From Cercophora sp. LCS_1 (taxonomy: Eukaryota; Ascomycota; Sordariomycetes; Sordariales; Lasiosphaeriaceae): a DNA stretch of 64,000 nt. The translations under genes were made by a program, and so were the position numbers. Below the pieces are notes generated by a model that worked only from the letters and a program-made list of their open reading frames with translations, had not been told where the DNA came from and searched no databases. This document shows positions 9,899 through 22,457 of the stretch, piece by piece; position 1 is the stretch's first letter, and the number at the start of each line of letters is the position of its first letter. The stretch lies in NCBI GenBank assembly GCA_036250225.1, contig JAPZLL010000010.1, positions 186,001-250,000 of the forward strand, in the 5' to 3' direction.

Positions 9899-12800
9899 TC
9901 ATGACTGTACCTGCGCCTGCGCCAAAGCCTTAACAGCGATCTTCTCTCCCAACGCAAACAGTGAGCTCGCATTCGTGATATCCAACGTACTCAACTCGGC
10001 CCCTAGCTTGGCCCTCCCCCATCCTCGAATCTCAACAGCCGACAAAGAGTCTAGGCCGTACGAAGCCAGTGGTTTGCCCGGCTCAATCTCAATCTCAAGT
10101 CGTAGAACCTTGGTGACCTGTGCTGAGAGCAGCGCCACGGCAGCTTTGGTCAAGGCAGCTATATCGGCCCCAGCGCTGACCATGACGCGGAAAGCACGTG
10201 CTGCAGCGTCAGCCTCGTCCTTCGCACCACTGCCACCGGCATCTGCCGAGCCGGAATCGGGATCTCCGCCGAACAGGTAGCGGAACCGCATGTCATCCGC
10301 CAGATCGGATGATGATGTTTGCAGAGGGTACGCAATGCCCGTGATTAGCTGTGCGCTGCTGGCGGGGTTGATGGGGCGTCGTCTATCTTGTTGCAGGGCC
10401 GAGGTGCTCAGGATGTTGCGTAGTACTGCCTCATTGATAGGCGTCCATTGACGAGCGTCGAAGCGAGACTCAAGATCGGAGCCGGTTTCGGCAATGATGC
10501 CAACGTCCTGGATGGCACCGAGATCGACAGTATTTGCAGCGAGACCAAGGCATTGGCGGTGACTAGCAAAGGCGTCGAGGAAGGTGTTAGCGGCCGCGTA
10601 GTTGGCCTGGCCCTTGTTTCCGATGACGCCAGAGATGGACGAGAGCATGGTGAAGAAATCGAGGGGCTGCTTCTGGATCGAGATGTCTTGAGAGGCGTGG
10701 TGAAGATTCCATGTGCCTGTAACCTTGGCCGTGATAGCGGCGTGGTAGTCATCGATAGTCATCGATTCGTATGGTTTGTCCTGACAATGGTTAGTCTGGA
10801 TCAAAAATGGCAACGGTGATGGCTTACCCTGAGAACCATGGCACCTTGAATCACCCCGGCGATGCTGGGTCGAGCCGTCTTGAACACACTCGTTACAAAG
10901 TCGGCGTCAGACACATCGCCGCGCGCTTCCGTGACATCGCATCCAAGAGCGCGACAATTGTACACCACTCTAGCAGACTCGGGGTCGTTGATTCCGCTCC
11001 TGCTGCATGCAATGATGTGTTTGGCTCCATGGTGCGCCATGTGGATGGCCAGGCTTCCACAGAGTCCCTTCAAGCCGCCCACGATCAGGTACGACGCGTC
11101 CGACCGCAGCCGGAATTCACGCAATGCCGGCTTAATGGGCAGTTGGACATCAGACGCGCCGCCGTCGGTAATGACAATCTTGCCCATATGCTGGCCGCGG
11201 CGGATGTAAGCCAGGGCAGCCGATACTTGGTCGAAGCTGTACGTGGTAATAGGGTGGATCGGCCCGACGTGACGCTGCTCGACAAGCTCAAAGACTTCAT
11301 CGAGCAGTTTGGCTGACACTTCTGGCGTGAAATGTTTGGTGTATGAGAGATCGATGGCGCGGAACGAGCAGTTCCTGTCAAAGGGTTCCATGGAAAGGGT
11401 GCTGCGGTCGACAATATCTCTCTTTCCAATTTCAACCATGGTGCCGCCGTCAGCGCAGATTCGCCACGACGCATCCAGAAGTTCGCCAATCAGCGAGTTG
11501 AGAATGACGTCGACACCCCTGCCGGATGTGGCACGCATGATCTCTTCAGCAAACTTGGTGTCGCGAGACGAAAACATATGACTCGAGGGGATGCCAAAGG
11601 TTTTGTTCAAAAACTCCCTCTTCTCCTCGGTGCCCACCGTGACAAAGATCTGCAATCATGTCAGTACTCAACCACAATTTCAAATGTTGGTGTACTCACC
11701 TCTGCCTTTTTGTACTTTGCAAGTTGAATAGCAGCAAGACCCACGCCGCCAGCAGCCGAGTGAATCAAGACCGACTGACCCTCTTTGAGGTTTGCAAGCC
11801 AAAACAGCGAGTAGAGTGCCGTCATGTAAACCAGCGGGATTGTTGCCGCATCCTCAAAGCTCAACCAGTCAGGAATGGCATGGACTCTACCAGCTGCCAC
11901 CCTCACCCGGTTTGCATACGTCCCCTTGGTCATGGCAGCAACCCGATCACCCACGCGGAACTTTTTGACGCCCGGACCAAGCCGTCTCACGGTGCCGGCA
12001 CACTCACAACCAAGCGTCCACTCGTTCTCTGGCACAATTCCCATGGTCGTGGCGACATCCTACATCACCACGCCCGTTAGCCATCCATGATTCTTGTTCA
12101 GAACGTGGAAAGACTTGCCTTGAAATTGACTCCCACGGTCCTCACCTCAACCTCAACCGCTCCTTCCTCCAAGGGCGCTTCAACTGTCTCCTCCTCGTAC
12201 CAGCCCATATCCATGGTCCCCACACGTTCCGCGTGCATTCTGACGAGCACATCACTCTCACGCAAACCTTTGACCACCCCTTCAGTTGCTGCGCCTTGGG
12301 ACACAGCCTTCTTGTGCTCGTTAACCGCGTAATCTGGCACAATACGTTGTGCGTAGACCACCCCGTCACGCTCAGCGTATTCATCCTCCAATGCATCACT
12401 GCCCGCCCGGACCAGGTCGAGGACGCTAGAGATGGCATGGACAGTGGCAGGGCTGGTGGCGCTCTGCACGTCGAGCACGGTGAGCTTGGCGGTGGGGTCC
12501 TCACGGCGGACGACACGGAATAGCCCGTGGGCGAGAGCGCGGTCAGGCTTCGTGACATGTGTGTGTTGCGAGCTCGTGGTGACCCAGAGAACCGGGGTGC
12601 CGGAACTGACAAGGGTCTTGAGCGCGTCCCACTGCGGCCCGTTGATATTCGTGAGGAGCGGCTGGAAGAGCTCGTCTAACACGAGGGCTACTGTCCTGGG
12701 GTCCTTCTTGGCTGAGGGGTCGGATTGGAAGGTCCACCCGGAGCCTTCAAGGGCCGATTGTAGAGCAGGAGGTATTGGCTGAGCTGTAGACGAGAATGTC

Positions 12801-15800
12801 TGAAGGACAAGAGACCATGAGTCAGGAGATGAGTCAGGGAATGAGCGAGCGAGGAAAGCCGCCCTGCTGCCCTCCAGAGGGGAATCGACTTGGGTGAAGG
12901 AAGAAAAATGGCGAGCCCCAAGACGGCGGAGTGTCTGGCGGGACCAGGCCGTGGTGGGCAACGGGGACTTGGACGTCCGAGATGCCAAACTCGACAACGA
13001 TGTGTCTGATGTGTGGCCCGAGAACCCGTTGTTTGGTGTGCTCAGCGTTTCTGATTCAGGTGAGCTGTCGGATGGGGTGGCAATTCCACCTTCTGGGGAT
13101 TCATCGACAAAGTCATCTGCCGTTGGCAGCGACAGCTCTCGTGCGACGAACAAGGTGAACGAACCAGGGGCCAGCAGAGGTTTCAAGTTTACCATCACGT
13201 CCTCGACTGCTGCTTTCCCATCGTTGCTTGGGGCCTTGACAATGGCGAGGTCGTAGGCCTGGTCGACAGCCAGCCCGAGTCCTTCCTTTGCTGGGTTGGC
13301 CAGGCTATAAACCGTCCGAGGTCGGGCTTCATACTCCGTCTGCACTGCGACAAGCGTCTGTGCATCCGTCGAGGCAAAGTGATACCCCGAGCAGGCTGTC
13401 CTGGTGGACAAGTCAGTTCCCTGAAACCACAGGCTCGTTGTGTCATCGCCACCAAGGTTGACCTCAAGCACCTTGAGAGTTGGCTTCTTGTGAGCCACCA
13501 AGTCGATGATGGAGTCAATCCTAGTGGTCCCCACCTCCGGTGCCATGTAAGCCAGTTGGTCCCGCGTCAAGAGGGACACGTCAGGCTTCCAGGAGACCCG
13601 GTGGAAGGTGTGAGGATCCGGTCTCTCGCCCGCGTCCAGCTTGGTGATGTGAAGACCGCGCACTCGGACCAACAAAGCACCTGTGTCTGGGTTGTGAACT
13701 TGCACGTTGGCGAAGTAGCTCTTGAGTTGGTCCTTACGACCGCGCTCGGTAAACACGGCCTCCGCCAGGGCTAGCCCTTCGCCAAGCGTCTTGGGCACGG
13801 GATTGATCAGCACATCGTCCAGCACAGATGGGATCATGATGTCCTTGATCCTGCTTCTCTCGCCAGCCACCAGTGCCGGATTGACGCTTTGCAAGCAGGC
13901 GTCCAGCACGGCGGGGTGGACGGGATAGTACGACTGCGGATCCCACTTGGACGCCGGCGGCTCGAGTGAGAGACGGGTGCGGCACCTTGACTGCCCGCTT
14001 GTTGCTTCCACAGCCAGGATCTTCTGGAACGGCGGCCCAAAGCCCATGCCAATATCGTTCTGGGCCTTGTACCAAAGTTTCGCTGATGTGGCATTCCGTA
14101 GCGGTGCGAGGTCGTCACCCGTGATGGGCTCCTCGACCGGGTCCTGGACGCGTACCAGGCCACGACAGTGCTCGCGGACGTTATTGTCGACTTCAGTCAT
14201 AACTCGGAACTCATGCCAACCCGTGGTGCCCTGGGCAGGCGAAAGCGACAGCACGACAGGGATGGGCTTACCCTCTTCCAGAACAAATGCCCGGTCAAAA
14301 CGGAGATTTCGGAAGCGGTACGCCAATTCGCTCGATGAGATTGGGCCCATTTCTGGGTGAAGAGAACACCACATCTGATACACCGCCTCCAAGGCCATGG
14401 CAACATAGCCGGCGGCGGGCATCAGCACGTCAGACCCCATAGCGTGGCCCCTGAGCCATGGTACATCGGCCAGGCTCAGGCGCTTGCGCCACACGGGGGC
14501 ATGCCAGGGACTGCTGAGCACCTTGCTGCCTATCAGATCATGTGTGACGAACGGCTTGAAGCGCCAGTCGATGCTCGCCTGGGGTTCGAACCAATACTTG
14601 ACCGAATGGTTCCACGAATAGTTGGGCAGGTCTGTGATGACGCGGGCTTTGTCATCGTACTCGTTGACCAGAGCCAAGTTGACAGGGTGTCCCGCGATAA
14701 ACAGGCGGCCGGCAACACTGAACAGAGCCTTTGCAGCTTCCGCGCCGCGTGACCATGAGGCAACGTACGCAGTGTCAGCTGCGGTCGGGATTGACTTGAG
14801 GACCTGGGACACGGGGCCAGCCAGGGCTCCAGAGGGTCCAATCTCAATCAAGATGTCTGGCCTTTGGGCGTCCGAAACCATAGCTGCGAGCGCTTCGCTG
14901 AATCGCACCGGGGAGACCATGTTTGTCTTCCAGTAGAGGGCATCTGCCGGGCCCGCCATCTTCGCTCCTGTGACGGAGGAAAACATGGTCACCCCAGAAG
15001 ACGGGTCGTCCGCTGAGCCAAAGTCGTCATCGTTGTCAAGGAGCGTCTCGTATTCCTCTCCAATCACATCCATCAGTCCGGAGTGGTACGCGAGGTCGAC
15101 TTGGAGTTGTCGTGCAAAGTGTCCCGCGGCCTTGATGTCCTCGCCCAGCTTCTTGAGTGCCTTGTTCCTACCCGAGATGGTCAAGCTGCTCGGGCTATTG
15201 AAGCAGGCAATCCACACGTCGCCTTGGTGGTTTTGAAGAAACTCAGCCGCCGCCTCGGCACCCAAGCCCACCGCCAGCATGCCCACGTCACCCTCGGCGT
15301 CGTGCTTTCTCTTAACAGCCGCCCGTCCTCTGTAAAATGCGGCCTTGATGGCATCAGCCCGCTCCAGCAGGCCTGCTGCGTACGCCGCGGCAATTTCGCC
15401 AGAAGAGTGTCCCACCACGCTGCTCGCCTCGACACCCCATGACTGTAACACGGCCAGGATGGCAAGTTGCAGCGCAGTGACTAGAGGTTGGCTGAACTCG
15501 GGCTGCCTCAGGTGCTCGGCGGTCCTCTCGCGAGTCAGCTCCTCCACAAGACTCCAAGCCGGCGGCTCAGGTAACCCCTTCAAGGCTTCATCCAACTCTT
15601 CCAGAACCTCGCGCGCCAACGGGAATTGCTCCACGAGTTGTCGACCCATCTGCGGCCACTGGGCGCCCTGTCCTGTGAAAACAAATCCGATGCGCGGGAC
15701 ATTAGGATTCTTCTTGCCCACCGCAAAATCACTCGCGCGGATGTCGGTTGTGTTGCTGACGATAAATGCTCGATGCCAAAATCGGGAGCGTCGCTCCGAA

Positions 15801-17473
15801 AGGGTATAGGCCAGGTCCGACAAGTTGACACGCACGTTGGGGTTGACGAGATGTTTGCAGAGGGTGGCAATGTTGGCCTTGAGGGAAGCGGCGTCATTCG
15901 CTGAGACGACAATGGTCTGAGGCCGTGCGGAGACATCAGCCTCATCGTCGAAGGAAAAGTCGTCGGCTACAAGGTACGAGGATACGTGACTTGGCGTGTG
16001 ATCGAGAGGCGCCTCCTCGAGAATCGCGTGCGCATTGGAGCCGCCGTAGCCGAATGAGTTGACGCTGGCGCGGCGAATGTTCCCACTGGATGATGGCCAT
16101 GGAAGAGACGTGCGAGATGCAAAGACACGGTTACGAGCAAAGTCGACTACAATATCATGTCAGCGTTGAGAATTAGAGGAATGGGGGGTTTGTACTCTTC
16201 GGGTTTGGGTTAATGAATGAAGGTGTCCCAGGAATCAACGCCCTCTCGACACAGAGCGCCGCCTTGATAATTCCCGAACTGCCAGCCGCTGGTTCCGAGT
16301 GTCCAAGGTTGGCTTTGATCTGTCCGAGATTAGTTGCTGATAATCACCGTTTGCTGTGACGACGTACCGATCCAATCACAAGTGGACGATCCACTGGACG
16401 TGTCGGCGCAAAGACAAGGCCAGCGCCATTCACCTCGGTCGGGTCACCGGCGGGCGTACCGGTTCCGTGACACTCGAGATAGGCTGTGTCGTTGAAGTTG
16501 GTGATCCCGGCACTGGCATATGCCTGTCGAATGGCGGCCGCCTGCGCCTCGGAGCTTGGGCTTGCAATGCCGTTTGTGCGTCCATTGCTCGTCGAAGCTG
16601 TCCCCCGAATCACCGCACGAATCGGATCGCGATCCCGAATGGCATCGTCCAGGCGCTTCAGGATGACGGCACTCACGGCTTCCGACTTGATGTACCCATC
16701 TGCTGACGCGTCAAACGTATGGCACAGACCCGTGGGCGAATGTGCTTGGCCCAAACTCCCAACATCCTGCACATGCTCCGGGTTCAGGTACATGTTGCTG
16801 GTTGCCACAATGGCAGCATCAGACTCGCCGTTGTGGAGGGCCCGGACGGCAAGATGCAGCCCGACCATGCTGCTCGAGCATGCCGTATCGAGCGTCACGC
16901 TGGGCCCCTTGATGTTGAGAAAGTGGCTCAACCGGTTAGCCATGCTGGCCCGCCCAATGCCAATCACATGGTTGGCTGCACGGTCGAGAGGGTCACGGTT
17001 CTGAATGTCCCCGTAGTCTTTTGTATGCTGTCAGTGCTGGGGCAAGAACAAGCAAGCGTCAACGTACCAGTCGCAAAGGACCCCACGAAGCAGGCGACGG
17101 AAGCGCCATTCAGACGTTCTAGAGTAAGCCCGGCATTTTCGAGTCCCTCAAACACCACCTCCAGCATCTGGCGTTGGTTTGGGTCCATGGCAACCGCCTC
17201 GGCACCGGATATCTCAAAGAAGGATGCGTCAAAGTCGGCCGGATCCACATAGTCGAGGAACATGCCGCCAGGCGGCCGCATCGTGCCCGGCTTGAGGGAT
17301 CCATCGTAGTGGCTTTCAAACTTAAATCGGGACTCAGGAACCTTGCTCGAAGCCACATCGCCGCGCTCGAGGAACTCCCAGAGCTTCTCTGGCGAATCGT
17401 TGCCACCGGGAAGCCGACAGGAAAAGCCAACGATGGCCACTGGCTCCTGCTGTTTGTGTTGCGTCTTGGCCAT
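9899..17473 (-). CDS. Highly reducing polyketide synthase (KS-AT-DH-psiMT-ER-KR-ACP)
   Basis: Core enzyme of the cluster, 2423 residues from seven exons: complement of 9899-10780, 10828-11649, 11700-12059, 12119-16146, 16196-16319, 16368-17017 and 17068-17473. The total is divisible by three. KS: Cys182 in 'DTACSSS', His319 in 'CHGTGT' and His359 in 'KANLGHSEPAAG'. AT: Ser641 in 'GHSSGE'. DH: His961 in 'WLRGH' and Asp1142 in 'AVLDACLQ'. The methyltransferase region (about 13.5-13.1 kb) has lost the Gly-rich SAM loop ('VLEVNLGGDD'), so it is probably inactive. ER starts near residue 1737 ('GCECAGTV', 'AAGGVGLAA'). KR has 'VGGLKGLCG' and the Ser/Tyr/Asn set in 'MLSSISG' and 'NYAAAN'. ACP: Ser2375 in 'GLDSLS'. 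The protein ends about 48 residues later, with no thioesterase, reductase or condensation domain. One intron is GC-AG. It is divergent from the hydrolase. The expected product is an unmethylated, substantially reduced linear chain. Confidence 0.95.
12060..12118 (-). other. GC-AG intron in the PKS
   Basis: The donor reads AAG|GCAAGT and the acceptor GATGTAG|GAT, with a GGCTAAC branch sequence. It joins 'GVNFK' to 'DVATTMG', the conserved start of the ER domain. A GT donor giving this frame is absent, and reading through meets a stop. Confidence 0.85.
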
Positions 17474-18183
17474 GATGAGATGAGATGCGGATCCAAGTAA
17501 AACTTTCACAGACGGTTTGCGAGGAAGGTGCGTGGTGATGCACTAGTAAGTGGTTCTGGTGCGTGGTGGATCGGCCGAGTAGCACCTTCCACGCGATTTT
17601 TAGTCTTGATGAGTATCACCTCACCCGCCGCTTCTGCATGTGCCGTGCCCCTATTCGCCCGCCAATTTGAATGCAAGATTACCTACTCCGCCTTACTTGG
17701 ATCTGAGTGCTATCTGATCGTGTAATGCCGGCTCGAGCCAGGGCCACCTCGCGGTGCGCTGTCACCTTCCTGCCTGCTTACCTTACCTACCCCCAACCTC
17801 CCGCTCCTTCTCAAGATTAAGGTATGTGGGGCAGATAAGTGCACCTTACCATGCATGACGACTTCCCTGGAACCAAGATTTTTGCCGGGCGTTTCTCGGC
17901 CACAGGGCGAAGCATCCATGCTGATCAGGGGATTCCCTGTGAGGCTCTTATCACGGAAGGGATGAACGACGCTCGAAGCACTGCCTTCAAACATCCTTCG
18001 AAATACGCCACGAGGGAGATAGCGTTTCAGCGACGTCACCGTCACGGAACCAGCGAACCCTTCATTACATGTACCGCACAATAGTCGCTGATAAAGATAC
18101 TCGACTTACACGACCTACACGACCTCGTCTTGGGAAGCAGCTGATAGAAAGCGGACTACGAACCGAGCCCTATCCATTTCGCC
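17474..18183. promoter_or_regulatory. Shared divergent promoter of PKS and hydrolase
   Basis: 710 bases between the two start codons. Visible elements are GGTAAGCAGGC on the minus strand (17772-17782), an adjoining CTTACCTTACCTACCCCC run (17777-17794), and a CRE-like GACGTCAC (18032-18039) followed at once by CGTCAC. The same 11-base GGTAAGCAGGC recurs at 22142-22152 in another cluster promoter. Confidence 0.55.
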
Positions 18184-19220
18184 ATGGCCCAGCGTCACGT
18201 TCCATTTGAGTGCAAGACCACCGACGGCATCACCCTTCGCGGGTGGTTCTACGCTGTCGATGGCCCTGCACCGGCACCCGCCATTGTCATGACCCACGGC
18301 GTGCGTCTCAACCCCCCATAGGACCTCCTCCGCGCTATCTAGCGTTTAACGGCCATAGGTAGTTCAACTGCGTCAAGGAGATGACCCTGCCCGAAACGGC
18401 CGAGAATTTCCAGTCACTGGGCTACAACGTGTTGCTCTACGATGCTCGCTCCGTTGGTGCCAGCGATGGTGAGCCACGCAATCAACTCAGTCCGTACCAG
18501 ATGGCCGAAGATGTATCCGGTGCGTTTTCGTCTTTTCTTGTCGTGTTTCACGGCTGTACAACTCATATTCGGACAGACGTCATCTCATACGCGACAACCC
18601 TTCCCAGCGTCGACCCTCGCCGGGTCTTGCTCTGGGCAATGTCCTTTGGCGCTGCCGTGAGCGCCTGCACCGTCGCCATCGACCGCCGCCCGCGCGCCCT
18701 CGTCATGGTTTGTCCCCTACTCAGCTTCATCCGCCCGGACCGACGTGCGAAAGCGTTCGCTCAGCTCATCCGGGATCGACAATCGCAGCTCCAAGGCAAT
18801 GAGCCATTCTCCCTCCAGCCGTTCAACGCCCGGGGTGATAACCCTATTGGCATGGGTGGCGCTGGGGGACCTGGTGGCTTGGAGGCTCACAACCTGATGA
18901 AGGCAGCCAAGGAACGGGGACACCCGAGCTTCCGGGACAGGATAACGCTCCAGACGTATTACAAACTTGCGTTGTTCCGACCAAAGGAGATCATGGAGAC
19001 GATTGAGGGGGTTCCGGTGATGATGATCATCCCCGAGTTGGATGATATCTCGAGTCCGGCCGAGCAGCAGCAAGCGTTTGATGCCATGGGCACGCCCAAG
19101 AGACTGTATCTGGCCAAAGGACAGGGGCATTTGTCCATTCTGACCGGTGATGGGTCACAGGCACTCTTTGATGCCACGGCCGACTTTTTTCGTGACGCTC
19201 TGGAAGGCGAGATTGTTTGA
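18184..19220 (+). CDS. Alpha/beta hydrolase, polyketide transferase (af380/thiohydrolase)-like
   Basis: 305 residues from three exons: 18184-18300, 18363-18519 and 18577-19220. The second intron (18520-18576) is 57 bases with no in-frame stop, so read-through would add 19 residues; splicing gives the smooth 'EDVSDVISYATT'. An N-terminal strand 'TTDGITLRGWFY' and 'IVMTHGFNCVKE' precede the oxyanion region. The nucleophile elbow is 'LLWAMSFGAA' (Ser), Asp lies in 'IIPELDDISS' and His in 'AKGQGHLSI', so a full triad is present. Hydrolases of this type act with HR-PKSs that lack a release domain. They either hydrolyse the ACP thioester or transfer the acyl chain, as known for fumagillin and brefeldin pathways. 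The divergent position beside this PKS makes chain release its likely job (inference). Confidence 0.85.
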
Positions 19221-19901
19221 GCGGCGGGTGGAAGGATTCCATGTAAAAACTGCTCTCGTAGAAGTCCTTGAATACATTGACAGAGAGCCAGTGACGCTCA
19301 TTTCTACCTCTCTCTCACTCTTGTGATTCTTCCAGCAACTTCGTCTTACAGTATCCTCTTTTGTTTTTAACTTGAAGCAGATCACGAGACCGCAAACAAC
19401 GATATCGAACTGCGGAGAGCAATTCTTGGCCCTGGCCTCCAGATAAGCAACCTGCACGATATAAAAATTCTGAACTCTCGGATCTTTTTACGCACCCCAT
19501 TTTGTTTCCGACACACCGCGCCCACATATAACCCGAGCCCTCCCTGGACGCCAGTAAAGCCAAGCGTCACCACGTGTAGGCCCCCATTTATTATCGAAAG
19601 GCATTTGTATTTATAATTTAGCGTTTTCAATATTTAACATAAGCTGAATTGAAAATGAAAACACATCAATAATTTGAACACGACGCACAGAGGGAGGTAT
19701 TGGGCGGCCAGGGTTGTGTATAGGATCGGTGCGCCAGAAATGAAAATCGGGTATGCGAAAAAGGAAGCTCAGAATTCTAGGTTCACGGCGAGATTCTGAG
19801 GAAACAGCAATGTGTATCTAAATTTCCTTTGTCCGACTAATACTGATCTTCCGGGTGGAAATTCGTCGTCGGGAACTCATGGCGCTGCAATCCAGGACAT
19901 G
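19221..19901. other. Intergenic region between convergent hydrolase and P450 3
   Basis: Convergent 3' flanks, AT-rich in the centre (about 19600-19680). An imperfect inverted repeat (CTCAGAATT near 19769 with GATTCTGAG near 19791) could form a short hairpin. No gene is supported. Confidence 0.5.
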
Positions 19902-21732
19902 CTAGTTCCTAACCTTGATACGCACGCCCTTGCTTCCCTTTGCCGGCACAGGAATGATCATGTCGATATTGGCATCCACATCCCTGGCTCGCTCGGTGTT
20001 GTACAGCTCGAGCGTACGCCCAGGTTGTCCACGGTACCCATCATACCTCCTGAAAATGGTGGCTAGCACAATGGCCATTTCCCGCCGAGCAAGATTCATC
20101 CTATTGCGGCGTTAGTGCTAACAATGACAGAAGTTGTGAAGACACTTACCCCAAGCAGCTTCTCGTGCCCCTAGAGAACCCAATAAAAGCCCTCGCCAGC
20201 TTCGGGTTGTCGATCCAGCGCTGCGGCCGAAACTCATACGGATCCTCAAAAACCTCGGGGTTCATGTGCATGCACAGCGGGCTGACGCTGACCAAGAACC
20301 CAGCCGGGACGATGTATTCCTTGCCGCTCTTAGCATCCTGGTACACAACGGGCTGCTCAGCCGGCACACGCATCTGGCGGTTCATGACGCCCGGATGCAA
20401 CCGAATGACCTCTTGCACCACGGCGTTGAAGTACGGCAGGCCGTCTACCTGTGAGAACGACGGAATCTCCTCCTCGTGTGGGATGGCCTCCGCAAGCTCA
20501 GCTTTCAGCTGGGCCAGCACGGGCGGGTTGGCCAGAAGCTCGTACATGGCAGCCGTGAGTGTAAATGCCGTGGTACCCTCACCTGCAAAAATGACAAGCT
20601 GTGCTTCGCTGGCGAGCCGATCATCCGTCTTGTCCTCAGGCGGGAGCTTGCTGTTGAGAATGCCGTCAAAGATGGTAGACTTGACTCGGTCCGGGTTAGG
20701 CGAGGCGCGGATTTCGCGCACGCGGTCGATCCACCACTAACACCTTGTCAGTCACGAATCCCACTCTGTTTTTCCGGAGAACATACCGATTTCTTATCAA
20801 CCAGCTCCGCCAAATCCGGCATCAGTGCCTTGACGAACCACCCCGGCGTGTTCTGGATCAACACGGCAAACCACGGAAAGAAGATCATGATATGATTCAG
20901 CCCGAAGAAGAGATCAGTCGCATCAAAGTACGGCTTGCCAAAGTCGGCCCTGCTCATAAAGTCGAAGCACTCGCCAAACGCGTACTTGGTGATGACGTCG
21001 CTCGTGCACGCCTTGAATACGTGGTGGATCTGCACCGGCGGGGAACCCATCTTGGCTGTCTCTTCCAGGCGCTCGAGCATCTTGGCCATGGTTGACCGGA
21101 TGATGGGCTCCAGCTGGCGGATGCTGGCGGTAGAGAAAAAGTTGGACACGGCATTGCGGCGCTGGCGGTGGATGTCGTGGTCTACTGTCGTCACCATCGA
21201 GGCCGGTGTACCTGTCTTTTTGGCCAGGCTGGGGTGGCGGTTGGTTTTGCGGGCGGGGCCCGGGAGGACGCTGTCGATGAAGTCGGGGTCATTGTAGTGC
21301 ACTTCGATGGGGTTGATGCGGACGATGGGGCCATATTCTCGGTGGAGTTGTTCAAGACGCTTGAAGTATTGGCCGCCGAGCCATACTTCGTAATAGCCTT
21401 CGTACCAGTGTGTCAAGGCTGGGTGACAGCTACGTTAGTCCATAGCCTGGCAGACGGGAGGACGGTTTCGCGAATGCATACCTGCCAACTTTGGGCCCGG
21501 AATGCTGGCAAGGGGCGACAGGTACACTGAGGGATCGTAGTCAGCAAAAGACAGGCATTTTAGATCGGACGGAGCCCCTACGTCGATAGATTCCTACACA
21601 GAGGCCCTGGACAAGCAAGAAAGCGGCAAGTAGGTAGCCGCCGTTACGTGCCAGGTCCCGGAGGTCGGAGCCGGCCAATGCACCGAGAATGGGGACATCC
21701 GGCAAAAAGCCCAAGGTCGACATGATTTCCAA
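19902..21732 (-). CDS. Cytochrome P450 monooxygenase 3, paralogue of P450 1
   Basis: 537 residues from five exons: complement of 19902-20100, 20150-20736, 20787-21418, 21482-21526 and 21582-21732. An alternative start three codons in (21723) also fits. One N-terminal membrane helix ('GGYLLAAFLLVQGLCVGIY') is followed by 'IPGPKLA', the I-helix 'FAGEGTTAFT', ExxR in 'VVQEVIR', 'YEFRPQRW' and the heme loop 'FSRGTRSCLG'. It aligns with P450 1 along its whole length, including the exon boundaries at the N terminus and just after the heme loop. It lacks two introns that P450 1 has (near 'KTGTP' and in the I-helix). It is therefore a diverged duplicate within the same cluster, probably for a second or sequential oxidation (inference). 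It is divergent from acyltransferase 2. Confidence 0.9.
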
Positions 21733-22457
21733 TCAAGAATTGAGTACAATACAATGGTAGCGTTCGAGGTGACAATCTTACGGCAGAATCAGATCATTCA
21801 CCAGTTGGGTGCTTGACAGGGTCGCGCCCTCGAGAATATCATTCTTAAACCCCCCGCAATCCTGTCCGCACCAGCTGTCCCTCTACCCCGCAGCGCCTGC
21901 GCCACGTTTACGCCAAGTAGGTCCCCACGCTTTCCTCTCACTCGAAACAGACCAAAACCTCAACGGTTAGTGATGATTGTATAACCCATTTTCTCAAGCG
22001 ATGACTTTGCATTTGAACAGGGGCTGCTCAGTGCTATCCTAATGCTTGCAAGATAATTGTAAGGCGGATGATTTCCAAATGATGCGATGTGTTTACTAGT
22101 TTGGGGTGACAAGGTACGGTAAGGTCAGATAAGCAAAAAAGGGTAAGCAGGCTTAGCATCGATAATGGCCTGTCGCGCCAGCCGGCTTGCCACGGATGGT
22201 AAGGCACAGCAGGAGGCAAGGATTCAAGATAATGGTTATCACATGCAACCGATAAGCACTGTCAGGAGTAACAGCCAGACGTATCAGCTGACAAGGGTTC
22301 ATTTTGTAGCACTCTTGTAATGCAATGTTAACACTGTAGGGCATAATCCAATCTACTTTGCCTCTATGAGAGTCTGCATAGGCTTCACCAAGGCCCATTC
22401 GGCAGTTGACGACCTCCCACTCGCCTATCGTTTGTGCTGGAAACCCCCCAAATCGTC
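21733..22457. promoter_or_regulatory. Shared divergent promoter of P450 3 and acyltransferase 2
   Basis: 725 bases. It contains GGTACGGTAAGGT (22113-22125), GATAAGCA (22128-22135), GGGTAAGCAGGC (22141-22152) and GATAAGCACTG (22251-22261). These resemble the GTAAGCA elements upstream of BBE oxidase 1 and the PKS. Confidence 0.55.

Noticed and set aside
18520..18576. Read-through of the second hydrolase intron, giving a 19-residue insert
   Set aside because: The 57-base segment has perfect GTGCGT and CAG borders, and splicing gives a smoother family sequence; the open frame is due to its length being a multiple of three.
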